From NCBI RefSeq assembly GCF_028290645.1, contig NZ_JAQGJL010000190.1:1-36973 (forward strand): 36,973 nt of DNA, in the 5' to 3' direction. The DNA is from Devosia sp. Lineage in GTDB: Bacteria > Pseudomonadota > Alphaproteobacteria > Rhizobiales > Devosiaceae. Made by a program: the position numbers and the translations under genes. The first letter of the stretch is position 1. Each line of letters begins with the position of its first letter. Shown here piece by piece: positions 24,165 through 31,636 of this stretch. The notes below the pieces were generated by a model. The model made no database searches. It was given only the letters and a program-made list of their open reading frames with translations, and was not told the DNA's origin.

Positions 24165-25532
24165 CTAGCTGCGCTCGAACCCGCGCTTCAACTCCCAATC
24201 GGTGACGCGGCGGTCATACTCGAACTGCTCCCACTCGCCGGTGTGGACATAGTGCCCGATCACCTGCTCCCCGAGCGCCTCGCGCAGCATCGTCGATTGC
24301 TTCATCGAGGCGATGGCGTCGCGCAAGGTCTTGGGCACTTCGCGCAGCTTCTCACCAACGTACGCGTCGCCCGAATAGGCCGCCTCCAGCGGCAGCTTTT
24401 CCTCGATCCCCTTGAGTCCCGCCGCGATCAGGCCGGCATAGGCGAGGTAGGGGTTCAGGTCCGCCCCGCCGATCCGGCACTCGATCCGCACCCCCTTGGT
24501 CTCTTCGCCGCATAGCCGGAACCCAGCCGTCCGGTTGTCCCGGCTCCAGATCGCCTTGGTCGGCGCGAACGTTCCCGCCTGGAAGCGCTTGTAGGAATTG
24601 ATATAGGGCGCGAGAAAATAAGTGATGTCATGGGCATAGGTGAGCAACCCCGCCACATAGTGGCGCATCGTCTCGCTCATCCCCAGCTCGGCTTCAGGCG
24701 CGTAGAACACATTCCCCTTCTTGTCGGCGAGGCTCATGTGGATGTGGCTCGACGACCCGGCGAGTCCGAAGTCCCACTTCGCCATGAAGGTCACGGCCTT
24801 GCCCTGCGCAAAGGCGATCTCCTTGATGGCGTTCTTCATCACCACGTGCCGGTCCGCCATGGTCAGCGCATCGGCATATTTGACGTTGATCTCTTCCTGC
24901 CCCGGTCCCCACTCCCCCTTGGAATTCTCGACCGGAATGCCCGAGGCCTGCAATTGCTTCCGCACCGCCCGCATCACCCCTTCTTCCTTGGTGGTCTGGA
25001 AGATGTGGTAGTCCTCGATGTAGTAGCCGGCCGTGACGAGGTTCCTGTACCCCTTGTCCCAGGCCGACCTGAACCCCTCGTCGAACAGGTAGAACTCCAG
25101 CTCCGAGGCGAAATTTGCCGTGAGTCCGAGCTCCTCCAGCCGCGCCAGTTGTCCCTTGAGGATGGCGCGCGGCGAATGCGGAACCGGCTGGTGATGGTGG
25201 TGGTCCACGACGTCGGCGAGGATGATCGCCGTCCCCTCGAGCCAGGCCGCTTTCATCAGCGTCGTCACATCGGGCTTCATGACGAAGTCGCCGTAGCCCT
25301 TGGCCCAGTTCGCCGCCTCGTAGCCGGGCACCGGCTCCATGTCGATGTCGTTGGCGAGGAGGTAATCGCAGCCATGTGTCTCATCGATCGCGCCATCGAG
25401 GAAGAACTCGGCCTGGAAGCGCTTGCCGATGAGCCGCCCCTGCATGTCGGGGAAGGCGACGAGCACCGTGTCGATCGTCCCGGCCTTCACATCGGCCTTC
25501 AGTTGCTCAAGCGAATAGGCGACCTGCGCCAT
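24165..25532 (-). CDS. Glutamine synthetase family, gamma-glutamyl-amine ligase (PuuA-like)
   Basis: This 455-residue enzyme of the glutamine synthetase fold has an N-terminal beta-grasp region (to about 110) and the catalytic domain with ELEFYLF, QEEINVKYADALTMAD, GSSSHIHMSL and NRTAGFRL, which hold metal-, ATP- and glutamate-binding residues. It resembles PuuA and other gamma-glutamyl-amine ligases more than GlnA. The reaction joins glutamate to an amine using ATP. ATG at 25532 has GGGGAG in front. It follows the permease by 72 bases in one minus-strand operon with an amidohydrolase gene. An amine oxidase (PuuB) is missing, while alcohol and aldehyde dehydrogenases are present, so an amino alcohol is a better substrate guess than putrescine. 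Confidence 0.88.
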   Translation of the reverse strand: MAQVAYSLEQLKADVKAGTIDTVLVAFPDMQGRLIGKRFQAEFFLDGAIDETHGCDYLLANDIDMEPVPGYEAANWAKGYGDFVMKPDVTTLMKAAWLEGTAIILADVVDHHHHQPVPHSPRAILKGQLARLEELGLTANFASELEFYLFDEGFRSAWDKGYRNLVTAGYYIEDYHIFQTTKEEGVMRAVRKQLQASGIPVENSKGEWGPGQEEINVKYADALTMADRHVVMKNAIKEIAFAQGKAVTFMAKWDFGLAGSSSHIHMSLADKKGNVFYAPEAELGMSETMRHYVAGLLTYAHDITYFLAPYINSYKRFQAGTFAPTKAIWSRDNRTAGFRLCGEETKGVRIECRIGGADLNPYLAYAGLIAAGLKGIEEKLPLEAAYSGDAYVGEKLREVPKTLRDAIASMKQSTMLREALGEQVIGHYVHTGEWEQFEYDRRVTDWELKRGFERS

Positions 25533-25604
25533 GGCATAACTCCCCGAGGAACACTGGTCTTTGTGTAGGAGAGGCCGCGGGAGATAACCGCGGCCCCCCA
25601 TTGC

Positions 25605-27134
25605 TCATTTCGCCTGATGTTCGAGCGCGAACTCTTCCTCGGGCGAAAGGATGAGCTTGTTGCGGCCAACCAGCGCGAAATAGACAATTCCCGCCGCGCA
25701 CCACGCGATCACCCAGATCACGCCCCGAAAGAAGTTCGGGTCCTGCAGCTGGTAGAACAGCGTCACCACCGCGATGATGATCGTCACGACCGCGCCGGTG
25801 TTGCCCAGCGGCGAGCGGAACGGCCGCTCGATATTGGGGAACTTGCGCCTGAGGATGATGAAGCTGAGCGCCTGCGCGATATAGCTCAGCATCGCCCCGA
25901 ACACCGCCATGTTGAGCAGCACCGTGCCGATGACGTCGTCGCCCAGTTGCGCCTCGCCGCTGCCGCCACCGCCATTGGCGAACCAGATGATCAGCATCAC
26001 CGCCAGCCCCAGCAGCGCTCCCGAGATCATCGCGATATGCGGCGTCTTGTACTTGGGATGCGTTACCGACAGCCCTGACGGGAAGTACCCGGCCCGGCTC
26101 AGCGAATAGACCTGCCGCCCCTGCGCATAGAGGATGGTGTGGAACGAGGCGATCAGCCCGGTGAGCGCCACGAGCCCGAGGATCACTGCGCCCGCATCGC
26201 CGTAGATGGCCCGGAACCCGTCGAGCAACGGCTCCAGCGATGAGCCGAGAGCGAACGAGCCGACCCCGATCACCGACGGGTTGAGCAGCACGATCATGAA
26301 CGCCGAAACGATCAGGGTCGCCATGCCGAGGAGGATCCCCCGCGGCATGTCCCGCTTGGGATCGACCGATTCTTCGGCCGCCAATGGCAGTTGCTCGATG
26401 GCGAGGAACAGCCACACCGCGAAGGGCAGGGTGGCGAGCACGCCCGAGAAGCCGAACGGGAAGAGCGGGCCATTGCCCTCAGGCAGTTCCATCGCCTTGC
26501 CATCGGCTCCGACGCCGATATTGAGCGCCCAGCGGCCGAAATACATGGGCGTCCGCGGCGACATCCAGAACACCACCAGCACCGCCAGCGAGATCAGCGT
26601 CACCACCAGCGTCACCTTGTAGCTCAGCGCCACGCCGTAGATGTTGAGCGCGAGGAAGATGGCGTAGAAGACGATCCAGAGGATCGGGTAGAGCGCGGTA
26701 TCCATCCCGGTGATCGAGCCGAAATAGCCGGAGATGAACGTCACGATCACCGCCGGTGTGATGACGTATTCGACGTTCTCGAACAGCCCCGTGATGAACC
26801 CGCCCCACGGCCCCATCGAGGTGCGCGCGAAGGAGTAGGCGGCGCCGGTATGCGGCAGCGCCGGGCTCATCTCGGCGATGCAGAACACCAGCCCCAGATA
26901 CATGATGGCTATGATCGCGCCGGCGACCAGCATGCCGCCCCAGCCGCCGGTGGCGAAGCCGAAGTTCCAGCCCGAGAAGTGTCCGGAGATCACAGCGCCA
27001 ACGCCCAGCGCCCAAAGCGACCAGACGCCGGCATACCGCTCCAGCCCGCGCTTGGCGAAATAGTCCTTGTCGCGTGTGGCGTATTTCACGCCGCCCGCCT
27101 GCGTGCCCGTGGCACTTGAAGGAACGTCAGCCAT
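25605..27134 (-). CDS. APC family permease, ethanolamine/amino-acid type
   Basis: This 509-residue inner-membrane transporter has 12 predicted helices. The first contains WALGVGAVISGHFSGWNFGFATGGWGGML, followed by YLGLVFCIAEMSPALPHTGAAYSFARTSMGPWGGFITGLFENVEYV. This conserved start recalls bacterial ethanolamine permeases of the APC superfamily. Later segments include IEQLPLAAEESVDPKRDMPRG, the family's intracellular loop. ATG at 27134 has AGGAGGG a few bases upstream. It overlaps the amidohydrolase gene by eight bases and precedes the glutamine synthetase gene, so all three are co-transcribed. It likely imports the amine that the synthetase uses. Confidence 0.85.
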   Translation of the reverse strand: MADVPSSATGTQAGGVKYATRDKDYFAKRGLERYAGVWSLWALGVGAVISGHFSGWNFGFATGGWGGMLVAGAIIAIMYLGLVFCIAEMSPALPHTGAAYSFARTSMGPWGGFITGLFENVEYVITPAVIVTFISGYFGSITGMDTALYPILWIVFYAIFLALNIYGVALSYKVTLVVTLISLAVLVVFWMSPRTPMYFGRWALNIGVGADGKAMELPEGNGPLFPFGFSGVLATLPFAVWLFLAIEQLPLAAEESVDPKRDMPRGILLGMATLIVSAFMIVLLNPSVIGVGSFALGSSLEPLLDGFRAIYGDAGAVILGLVALTGLIASFHTILYAQGRQVYSLSRAGYFPSGLSVTHPKYKTPHIAMISGALLGLAVMLIIWFANGGGGSGEAQLGDDVIGTVLLNMAVFGAMLSYIAQALSFIILRRKFPNIERPFRSPLGNTGAVVTIIIAVVTLFYQLQDPNFFRGVIWVIAWCAAGIVYFALVGRNKLILSPEEEFALEHQAK

Positions 27135-27966
27135 CAAACCCTCCTGTGAACTGACTTGTTCTGGTCGGTGATGCAGCCGTCGTCCCTCCCCGCGCCCCCA
27201 GCGCAGCCACGAGACAACGGGCCAGCCGGGCGCCCCACAGGGCCACCCCTTCTGGTTCGAGAATTTCGTCGTGCCGGATTTCGATCATCGTCGCTTCGTG
27301 CCCACGCCCGTCGCCGTGATGCTCCAGCGTGTAGGTGACGCCGTTGAGCCCGGAGTAGGGCTGGTTCCAGCCCACGTTGAGCGAAGCCTCTTCGGCCACC
27401 AGTGCGTCCCGCAATGCTGCCGTGAAGCGGTCGTCGCGCGCGTGGATCAGCCCGATCGGCCAGGGCCGCGGCACATCCTTGTAGACCGGCGTGAACGAGT
27501 GAACGGTCACCAGCAGCGTTTCGAGGCCGGCCTCCCGCCGGCCCTCCATCACTGCTTCAATCGCCGCGTGGAAAGGCGTGTGGTACGCGCCGATCCGCTC
27601 GGCCCGCTCATTGTCGCCCACCCCCTTGTTGCCAGGGATATCGGTGCGCTCCGAGACCACCGGGATCAGGTCCGGCGCATCGAGGTCGCGGTTGCAGTCG
27701 ATCACCAGCCGGCTGACCGTCGACGCGACGAGCGGCGCATCGAGCAGGCTCGACAGCTCCAGCGCCACCGCAAATGCCCCGGGATCCCATGCAACATGCA
27801 TCAGCCGCTGATGTGGGGTGAGGCCGAGATCGCCATAGCGGTCGGGAAAGCGGTTGGAGGCGTGGTCGCAGGCCAGCACGAAGGGCGAGCGCCCTTCGCC
27901 GTTGAATACCAGCACAGGCGGTATGACGCTTGCCTCTAGGCTCGCGTCGGCTTCATGCCCGACCAT
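27127..27966 (-). CDS. N-formylglutamate amidohydrolase family protein
   Basis: This 279-residue protein belongs to the N-formylglutamate amidohydrolase family, zinc-type hydrolases that cut an amide attached to glutamate. Recognisable parts are FVLACDHASNRFP near 29-41, the DPGAFAVALELSSLL segment, RLVIDCNRDLDAPDLIP, LLVTVHSFTPVY and MIEIRHDEI; the Asp, His and Glu residues in them are the likely metal ligands. ATG at 27966 has AGGGGA nearby. It is the first gene of the operon with the permease and the PuuA-like synthetase. There it may hydrolyse a gamma-glutamyl product and release glutamate. No histidine-utilisation genes are present, which argues against its classic role. Confidence 0.87.
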   Translation of the reverse strand: MVGHEADASLEASVIPPVLVFNGEGRSPFVLACDHASNRFPDRYGDLGLTPHQRLMHVAWDPGAFAVALELSSLLDAPLVASTVSRLVIDCNRDLDAPDLIPVVSERTDIPGNKGVGDNERAERIGAYHTPFHAAIEAVMEGRREAGLETLLVTVHSFTPVYKDVPRPWPIGLIHARDDRFTAALRDALVAEEASLNVGWNQPYSGLNGVTYTLEHHGDGRGHEATMIEIRHDEILEPEGVALWGARLARCLVAALGARGGTTAASPTRTSQFTGGFDG

Positions 27967-28066
27967 ACTGTCCCCTGCGAGGCGCGCGGAGCCCCAAGCC
28001 CTCGCCTCAGCTTCCGATCCACGCGGGCCCTCCGGCGAGGATCGTTAACAGTCAGTTGACGGGTTT

Positions 28067-28082
28067 TTGACCGAGTGGTCAA
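28067..28082. promoter_or_regulatory. Candidate operator of the amidohydrolase-permease-synthetase operon
   Basis: TTGACC-GAGT-GGTCAA is a perfect inverted repeat with 6-base arms, located 101 bases before the amidohydrolase start and nine bases beyond the stop of ppk2. Its shape is close to the RutR (TetR family) site TTGACCAnnTGGTCAA as I remember it, with one change in the centre. TTGACC read on the minus strand could double as a -35 box, so a bound protein would repress. The regulator gene is not in the window. Confidence 0.6.
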
Positions 28083-28090
28083 TCCATCCG

Positions 28091-28948
28091 CTACATCTCG
28101 CTGTGGGTCTTCATGAAGGGCTTGGGCTCAACCAGAATCTTGCCGTCGATATCGCCGATGGCGCCCTTGTCCTTGCCCTCATAGTCGAGGCAGTGGAGCA
28201 CCGCGCGGATGATTGCGAGCCGGCCACGCTTCTTGTCGTTGTTGAATACCACCCGCCACGGCGCGTGCGACGTGTCGCTGGCCTCGAACATCCGGTTTCG
28301 CGCCCTGGTGTAGTCGTCGAAGCGCTGCAGCGCCTCGAGATCGATGGGTGACAGCTTCCACACCTTCAGCAGATCGTGCCGACGGTCGTGGAAGCGCTTG
28401 AGTTGCATTTCCCGCCCGATCGTCAGCCAGAACTTGAACAGGTGGATGCCGTCATCGGTCAGCATCTTCTCGAAGTCCGGCACGGCCTCGAGAAACCGCG
28501 TCGCCTCGTCCGGCGAACAGAACCCCATCACCGGCTCGACCCCGGCCCGATTGTACCACGAGCGGTCGAACAGCACCTGCTCCCCCGCGGCCGGCATCCA
28601 GTCCACATAGCGCTGGAAGTACCACTGCGTTCGCTCCCGGTCGGATGGCTTGGGCAGCGCCACAGCGGCGTTGAAGCGCGGGTTGAGGTTCTCGAGGTAA
28701 GTCGCGATCGATCCGCCTTTTCCCGCAGCGTCGCGCCCCTCGAAGACGATGACGATGCGCTTGCCGGTCTTCTGCTGGTCGCGCTGCAGCAGCGCCAGCT
28801 GCCGCTGTGCCTGCAGCATTTCGGCGTCGTACTGCTCGGGGTCCATCTTCTCGTCGTATGGAAAGCCCCCCGAAGTCAGCGCCTTCTTCTTGATCGAGCG
28901 CGGCAGAACCGGGTCTTCGAGGTCGAAGCCCTCCAATGCGTCGGACAT
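28091..28948 (-). CDS. ppk2: Polyphosphate kinase 2 (PPK2)
   Basis: This 285-residue class I PPK2 transfers phosphate between polyphosphate and nucleoside diphosphates. The Walker A motif is GRDAAGKGG at 71-79, and the Walker B/lid region is LFDRSWYNRAGVEPVMGF with D128. HLFKFWLTIGREMQLKRFHDR and HAPWRVVFNNDKKRGRLAIIRAVL complete the family pattern. The protein is cytosolic. The gene is divergent from phoR with a 100-base gap. A Pho box lies there, 16 bases from the ppk2 start, but its orientation favours phoR. Co-location with the Pho genes supports a role in phosphate storage or energy balance. Confidence 0.95.
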   Translation of the reverse strand: MSDALEGFDLEDPVLPRSIKKKALTSGGFPYDEKMDPEQYDAEMLQAQRQLALLQRDQQKTGKRIVIVFEGRDAAGKGGSIATYLENLNPRFNAAVALPKPSDRERTQWYFQRYVDWMPAAGEQVLFDRSWYNRAGVEPVMGFCSPDEATRFLEAVPDFEKMLTDDGIHLFKFWLTIGREMQLKRFHDRRHDLLKVWKLSPIDLEALQRFDDYTRARNRMFEASDTSHAPWRVVFNNDKKRGRLAIIRAVLHCLDYEGKDKGAIGDIDGKILVEPKPFMKTHSEM

Positions 28949-28963
28949 GAGCGACTCCGTGAC

Positions 28964-28995
28964 CTGTCATGACGGTGTCACAACCGTGCTATGAA
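28964..28995 (+). promoter_or_regulatory. Pho box and -10 box upstream of phoR
   Basis: CTGTCAT at 28964-28970 and GTGTCAC at 28975-28981 are direct half-sites 11 bases apart, as expected for PhoB binding in place of a -35 box. TATGAA at 28990-28995 can be the -10 box. The direction matches phoR. It also covers the leader of the divergent ppk2 gene, where bound PhoB could interfere or regulate. Confidence 0.75.
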
Positions 28996-29048
28996 CACCC
29001 CCGTCTGGCAAGGTGGGACGAATCGTCCCGCCGCCAAAGGAAGGATAG

Positions 29049-30329
29049 ATGGCGGACGAGACGCAACGCGGGGTCAGTGGCACGACCTGGCTGGAAACTT
29101 TGCGGACGCGTCTTTACGGCCGGCTGCTGATGCTGCTTGCCATCGGTCTGGTGTTCATGACCCTTGCCGGTCTGACGACCATCGATCCGTGGGTCGGCAT
29201 CGTCGCCTACGCGGTCATCGTCGCCATCGCCGCGATCACCCCAGATACGAGCGAATCTGGCGGCCGCGTCGACCCTGGGGCAGCCTCGGGGGAACTGGCG
29301 TTCGCCGACGCCGTCCGGCATTTTTCCGACGCCTTGCCCGATCCTTCGATCGTCATCGATCGCCGCAGTGTCATCGTCCACCTCAATGCCCACGCCACCC
29401 GCCATTTCCCGGGCGTCGTCAGCGGCAGCCCGATCGCCTTCACCCTGCGGTTCCCGCAACTGCTCTCGGCTATCGAAGCGGCGCGGCTCGGCGCCGCCCA
29501 GACCATCGAGCTGCATCAGACCGTCCCCACCGAGACCTGGTACAAGGCGACCGTGGCGCCGCTCGCGTCGGGCGATCCGGTCAATGACGGTGTCCTCGTC
29601 ATTACCCTCCAAAGCCTCACCGAGGAGAAGCGCCTCGAGGCGCTGCGCACCGATTTCATCGCTAATGCCAGCCACGAGTTGCGCACCCCGCTGACCTCGC
29701 TGGTGGGGTTCATCGATACGCTGCTCGGCCCCGCCGCCAACGACAAGGCGGCCCGCGAGCGCTTCCTCAGCCTGATGCGCGGACAGGCGGCGCGGATGGC
29801 CAAGCTGATCGAGGACCTTCTGTCCTTGAGCCGCATCGAAATGCACCAGCACATGCGGCCGACCGCCCCGGTCGAACTCGGCTCGCTGGTGCGCGAGGTC
29901 GCCGAAGGCCTCCACAAGCTCGCTGAGGATTCGGGCACCAAGCTGAACGTCCAGGTTCCCGACGCGCCAGTGACCGTCAGCGGCGACCGCGACGAACTCT
30001 ACGAGGTGTTCGAGAACCTCATCGACAACGCCATCAAGTACGGCGCCGACGGCGACACCATCGACATTACTCTGTCCCCCGACGCCGCCCGCGCTGGCTT
30101 CAGCGCCCTGGTCTCGATCGTCGACCATGGCGCCGGCGTCGCCTCCGAGCACGTACCGCGCCTTACCGAGCGGTTCTATCGCGTCGATGCCGACACCAGC
30201 CGCAGGAAGAAGGGCACCGGGCGCGGCCTCGCCAACGTCAAGCACATCGTAACCCGCCACCACGGCTCGCTCTCGATCAAGAGCCAGCTGGGGCAGGGGA
30301 CTCGCGTAGAGGTTCTCCTGAGAAAGTGA
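29049..30329 (+). CDS. phoR: Phosphate-regulon sensor histidine kinase PhoR
   Basis: The 426-residue kinase has two N-terminal membrane helices (about 25-45 and 48-64), a PAS-like domain (about 85-195), the dimerisation and phosphoacceptor region with H209 in IANASHELRTPLTS, and an ATPase domain with FENLIDNAIKYG (N323, N327), DHGAGV (359-364) and RLTERFYRVD. The second glycine box reads GTGRGLANVKHI, whereas GTGLGLAIVKHI is usual; R392 and N396 are unusual. It phosphorylates PhoB when phosphate is low, under control of PstSCAB-PhoU. AAAGGAAGGA precedes the ATG. It starts the phoR-pst-phoU-phoB block. Confidence 0.95.
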   Translation: MADETQRGVSGTTWLETLRTRLYGRLLMLLAIGLVFMTLAGLTTIDPWVGIVAYAVIVAIAAITPDTSESGGRVDPGAASGELAFADAVRHFSDALPDPSIVIDRRSVIVHLNAHATRHFPGVVSGSPIAFTLRFPQLLSAIEAARLGAAQTIELHQTVPTETWYKATVAPLASGDPVNDGVLVITLQSLTEEKRLEALRTDFIANASHELRTPLTSLVGFIDTLLGPAANDKAARERFLSLMRGQAARMAKLIEDLLSLSRIEMHQHMRPTAPVELGSLVREVAEGLHKLAEDSGTKLNVQVPDAPVTVSGDRDELYEVFENLIDNAIKYGADGDTIDITLSPDAARAGFSALVSIVDHGAGVASEHVPRLTERFYRVDADTSRRKKGTGRGLANVKHIVTRHHGSLSIKSQLGQGTRVEVLLRK

Positions 30330-30399
30330 CGGCACTCGCCCCGTCCACAGGCCGATATTTAGGAAATGCAGAATAGGCTAGCTGAATCAGCGTCCTAGG

Positions 30400-30439
30400 C
30401 TGTCACATAACCGCAATCCAACTGTCATAAAACGTTGTG
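30400..30439 (+). promoter_or_regulatory. Tandem Pho boxes upstream of pstS
   Basis: Four PhoB half-sites follow each other with exactly 11 bases from start to start: CTGTCAC (30400), CCGCAAT (30411), CTGTCAT (30422) and CGTTGTG (30433). The first and third are near-consensus; the others are weaker. CATAGG at 30448-30453 may be the -10 box. This gives pst genes a strong phosphate-starvation promoter of their own after phoR. Confidence 0.85.
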
Positions 30440-30538
30440 ACAACGCCCATAGGTTCCGCCTCGCAGACAGGGCGGCCGGGAGACACCGGGGCCCGCCAGA
30501 AGGGCCTCAAGGCCAATCCTTCCGAAAGGGACATGACA

Positions 30539-31561
30539 ATGAAGATAGCACTTTTCGCGAGCGCCGCGGTCATCGCGCTTGCCAGCGGCATGGGCGCCGC
30601 GGCGGCGCGCGACCAGGTTCAGGTCGCCGGTTCGTCCACCGTCCTCCCCTACGCCAAGATCGTCGCCGAGTCGTTCGGCGAGGCCTTCCCCGACTTCAAG
30701 ACCCCGGTCGTCGAGTCCGGTGGTTCGGGCGCCGGCATCAAGCAGTTCTGCGAAGGCGTCGGTGAAGACAAGATCGACATCGCCAACTCGTCGCGCCCGA
30801 TCAAGGCCGAAGAACTCGACACCTGCAAGGCGAACGGCGTTGCCGACGTCGAGGAAGTCAAGATCGGCTACGACGGCATCGTGTTTGCCACCGATATCGC
30901 CGGCCCGGATTTCGCCATCCAGCCAGCCGACATCTACAAGGCGCTCGCCGCCCAGGTCGTGGTTGACGGCAAGCTTGTCGACAACCCGTACAACAAGTGG
31001 TCCGAAGTGAACCCGGCGTTCCCCGAGTGGGACATCGCCGCCTATATCCCGGGCGAAAAGCACGGCACTCGTGAAGTGTTCGAGACCAAGCTGCTCGAAG
31101 CCGGCTGCGACAAGCCTGCCCTGACCGCCGCCGGCATTGCCGACGCCGATCTGTTCAAGACCTGCGTTGCGGTCCGCAAGGACGGCAAGGCCGTCGACAT
31201 CGACGGCGACTACACCGAGACCCTCGCCCGCATCGACAGCAACAAGACCGGCATGGGCGTGTTCGGCCTCGCTTTCTACGAGAACAACGCCGACAAGCTG
31301 AAGGTCGCGACCGTGGGTGGCATCGCCCCCTCGACCGAGACCATCGCCGACGGTACCTACCCGGTTTCCCGCCCGCTCTTCTTCTACGTCAAGAAGGCCC
31401 ATATCGGCGTGATCCCCGGCCTCAAGGAATATGTCGACTTCTTCATCTCCGACGACATGATCGGACCGGACTCGCCGCTCGCCGAATATGGCCTGGTCGC
31501 CGCTCCGGATGCGGAGCGCGAAGCTATCCGCGCCAAGTTCGCGGCCGGCACTGCTATGTAA
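30539..31561 (+). CDS. pstS: Periplasmic phosphate-binding protein PstS
   Basis: This 340-residue protein has a signal peptide (MKIALFASAAVIALASGMGA then AAA, cleavage near 23). The mature protein starts DQVQVAGSSTVLPYAKIVAE, with phosphate-binding serines and SGGSGAGIKQFCEG. Further binding residues are in DIANSSRPIK and PGEKHGTREVFE. It captures phosphate for PstCAB. Two ATGs are possible, at 30533 and 30539; GAAAGGG is best spaced for 30539. It is preceded by tandem Pho boxes and followed by a strong hairpin before pstC. It has Cys pairs (C96, C111-type positions) typical of the alphaproteobacterial branch. Confidence 0.95.
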   Translation: MKIALFASAAVIALASGMGAAAARDQVQVAGSSTVLPYAKIVAESFGEAFPDFKTPVVESGGSGAGIKQFCEGVGEDKIDIANSSRPIKAEELDTCKANGVADVEEVKIGYDGIVFATDIAGPDFAIQPADIYKALAAQVVVDGKLVDNPYNKWSEVNPAFPEWDIAAYIPGEKHGTREVFETKLLEAGCDKPALTAAGIADADLFKTCVAVRKDGKAVDIDGDYTETLARIDSNKTGMGVFGLAFYENNADKLKVATVGGIAPSTETIADGTYPVSRPLFFYVKKAHIGVIPGLKEYVDFFISDDMIGPDSPLAEYGLVAAPDAEREAIRAKFAAGTAM

Positions 31562-31569
31562 TGACTTCC

Positions 31570-31594
31570 GGCGCGGGCCCCCTCGGCCCGCGCC
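31570..31594 (+). terminator. Hairpin between pstS and pstC
   Basis: GGCGCGGGCC and GGCCCGCGCC form a perfect 10-base stem with a 5-base loop, starting nine bases after the pstS stop codon. There is no T-run. It is more likely a 3' end protector or partial attenuator that keeps PstS more abundant than the permease subunits. Confidence 0.75.
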
Positions 31595-31636
31595 GTACCC
31601 GCCTCAAGGCGGTTCCGATGAGCAATTGAGGCGTCG

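Noticed and set aside
28989-30335. A 448-codon open frame opposite phoR
   Set aside because: It is antisense to a clear histidine kinase and has no recognisable motif.
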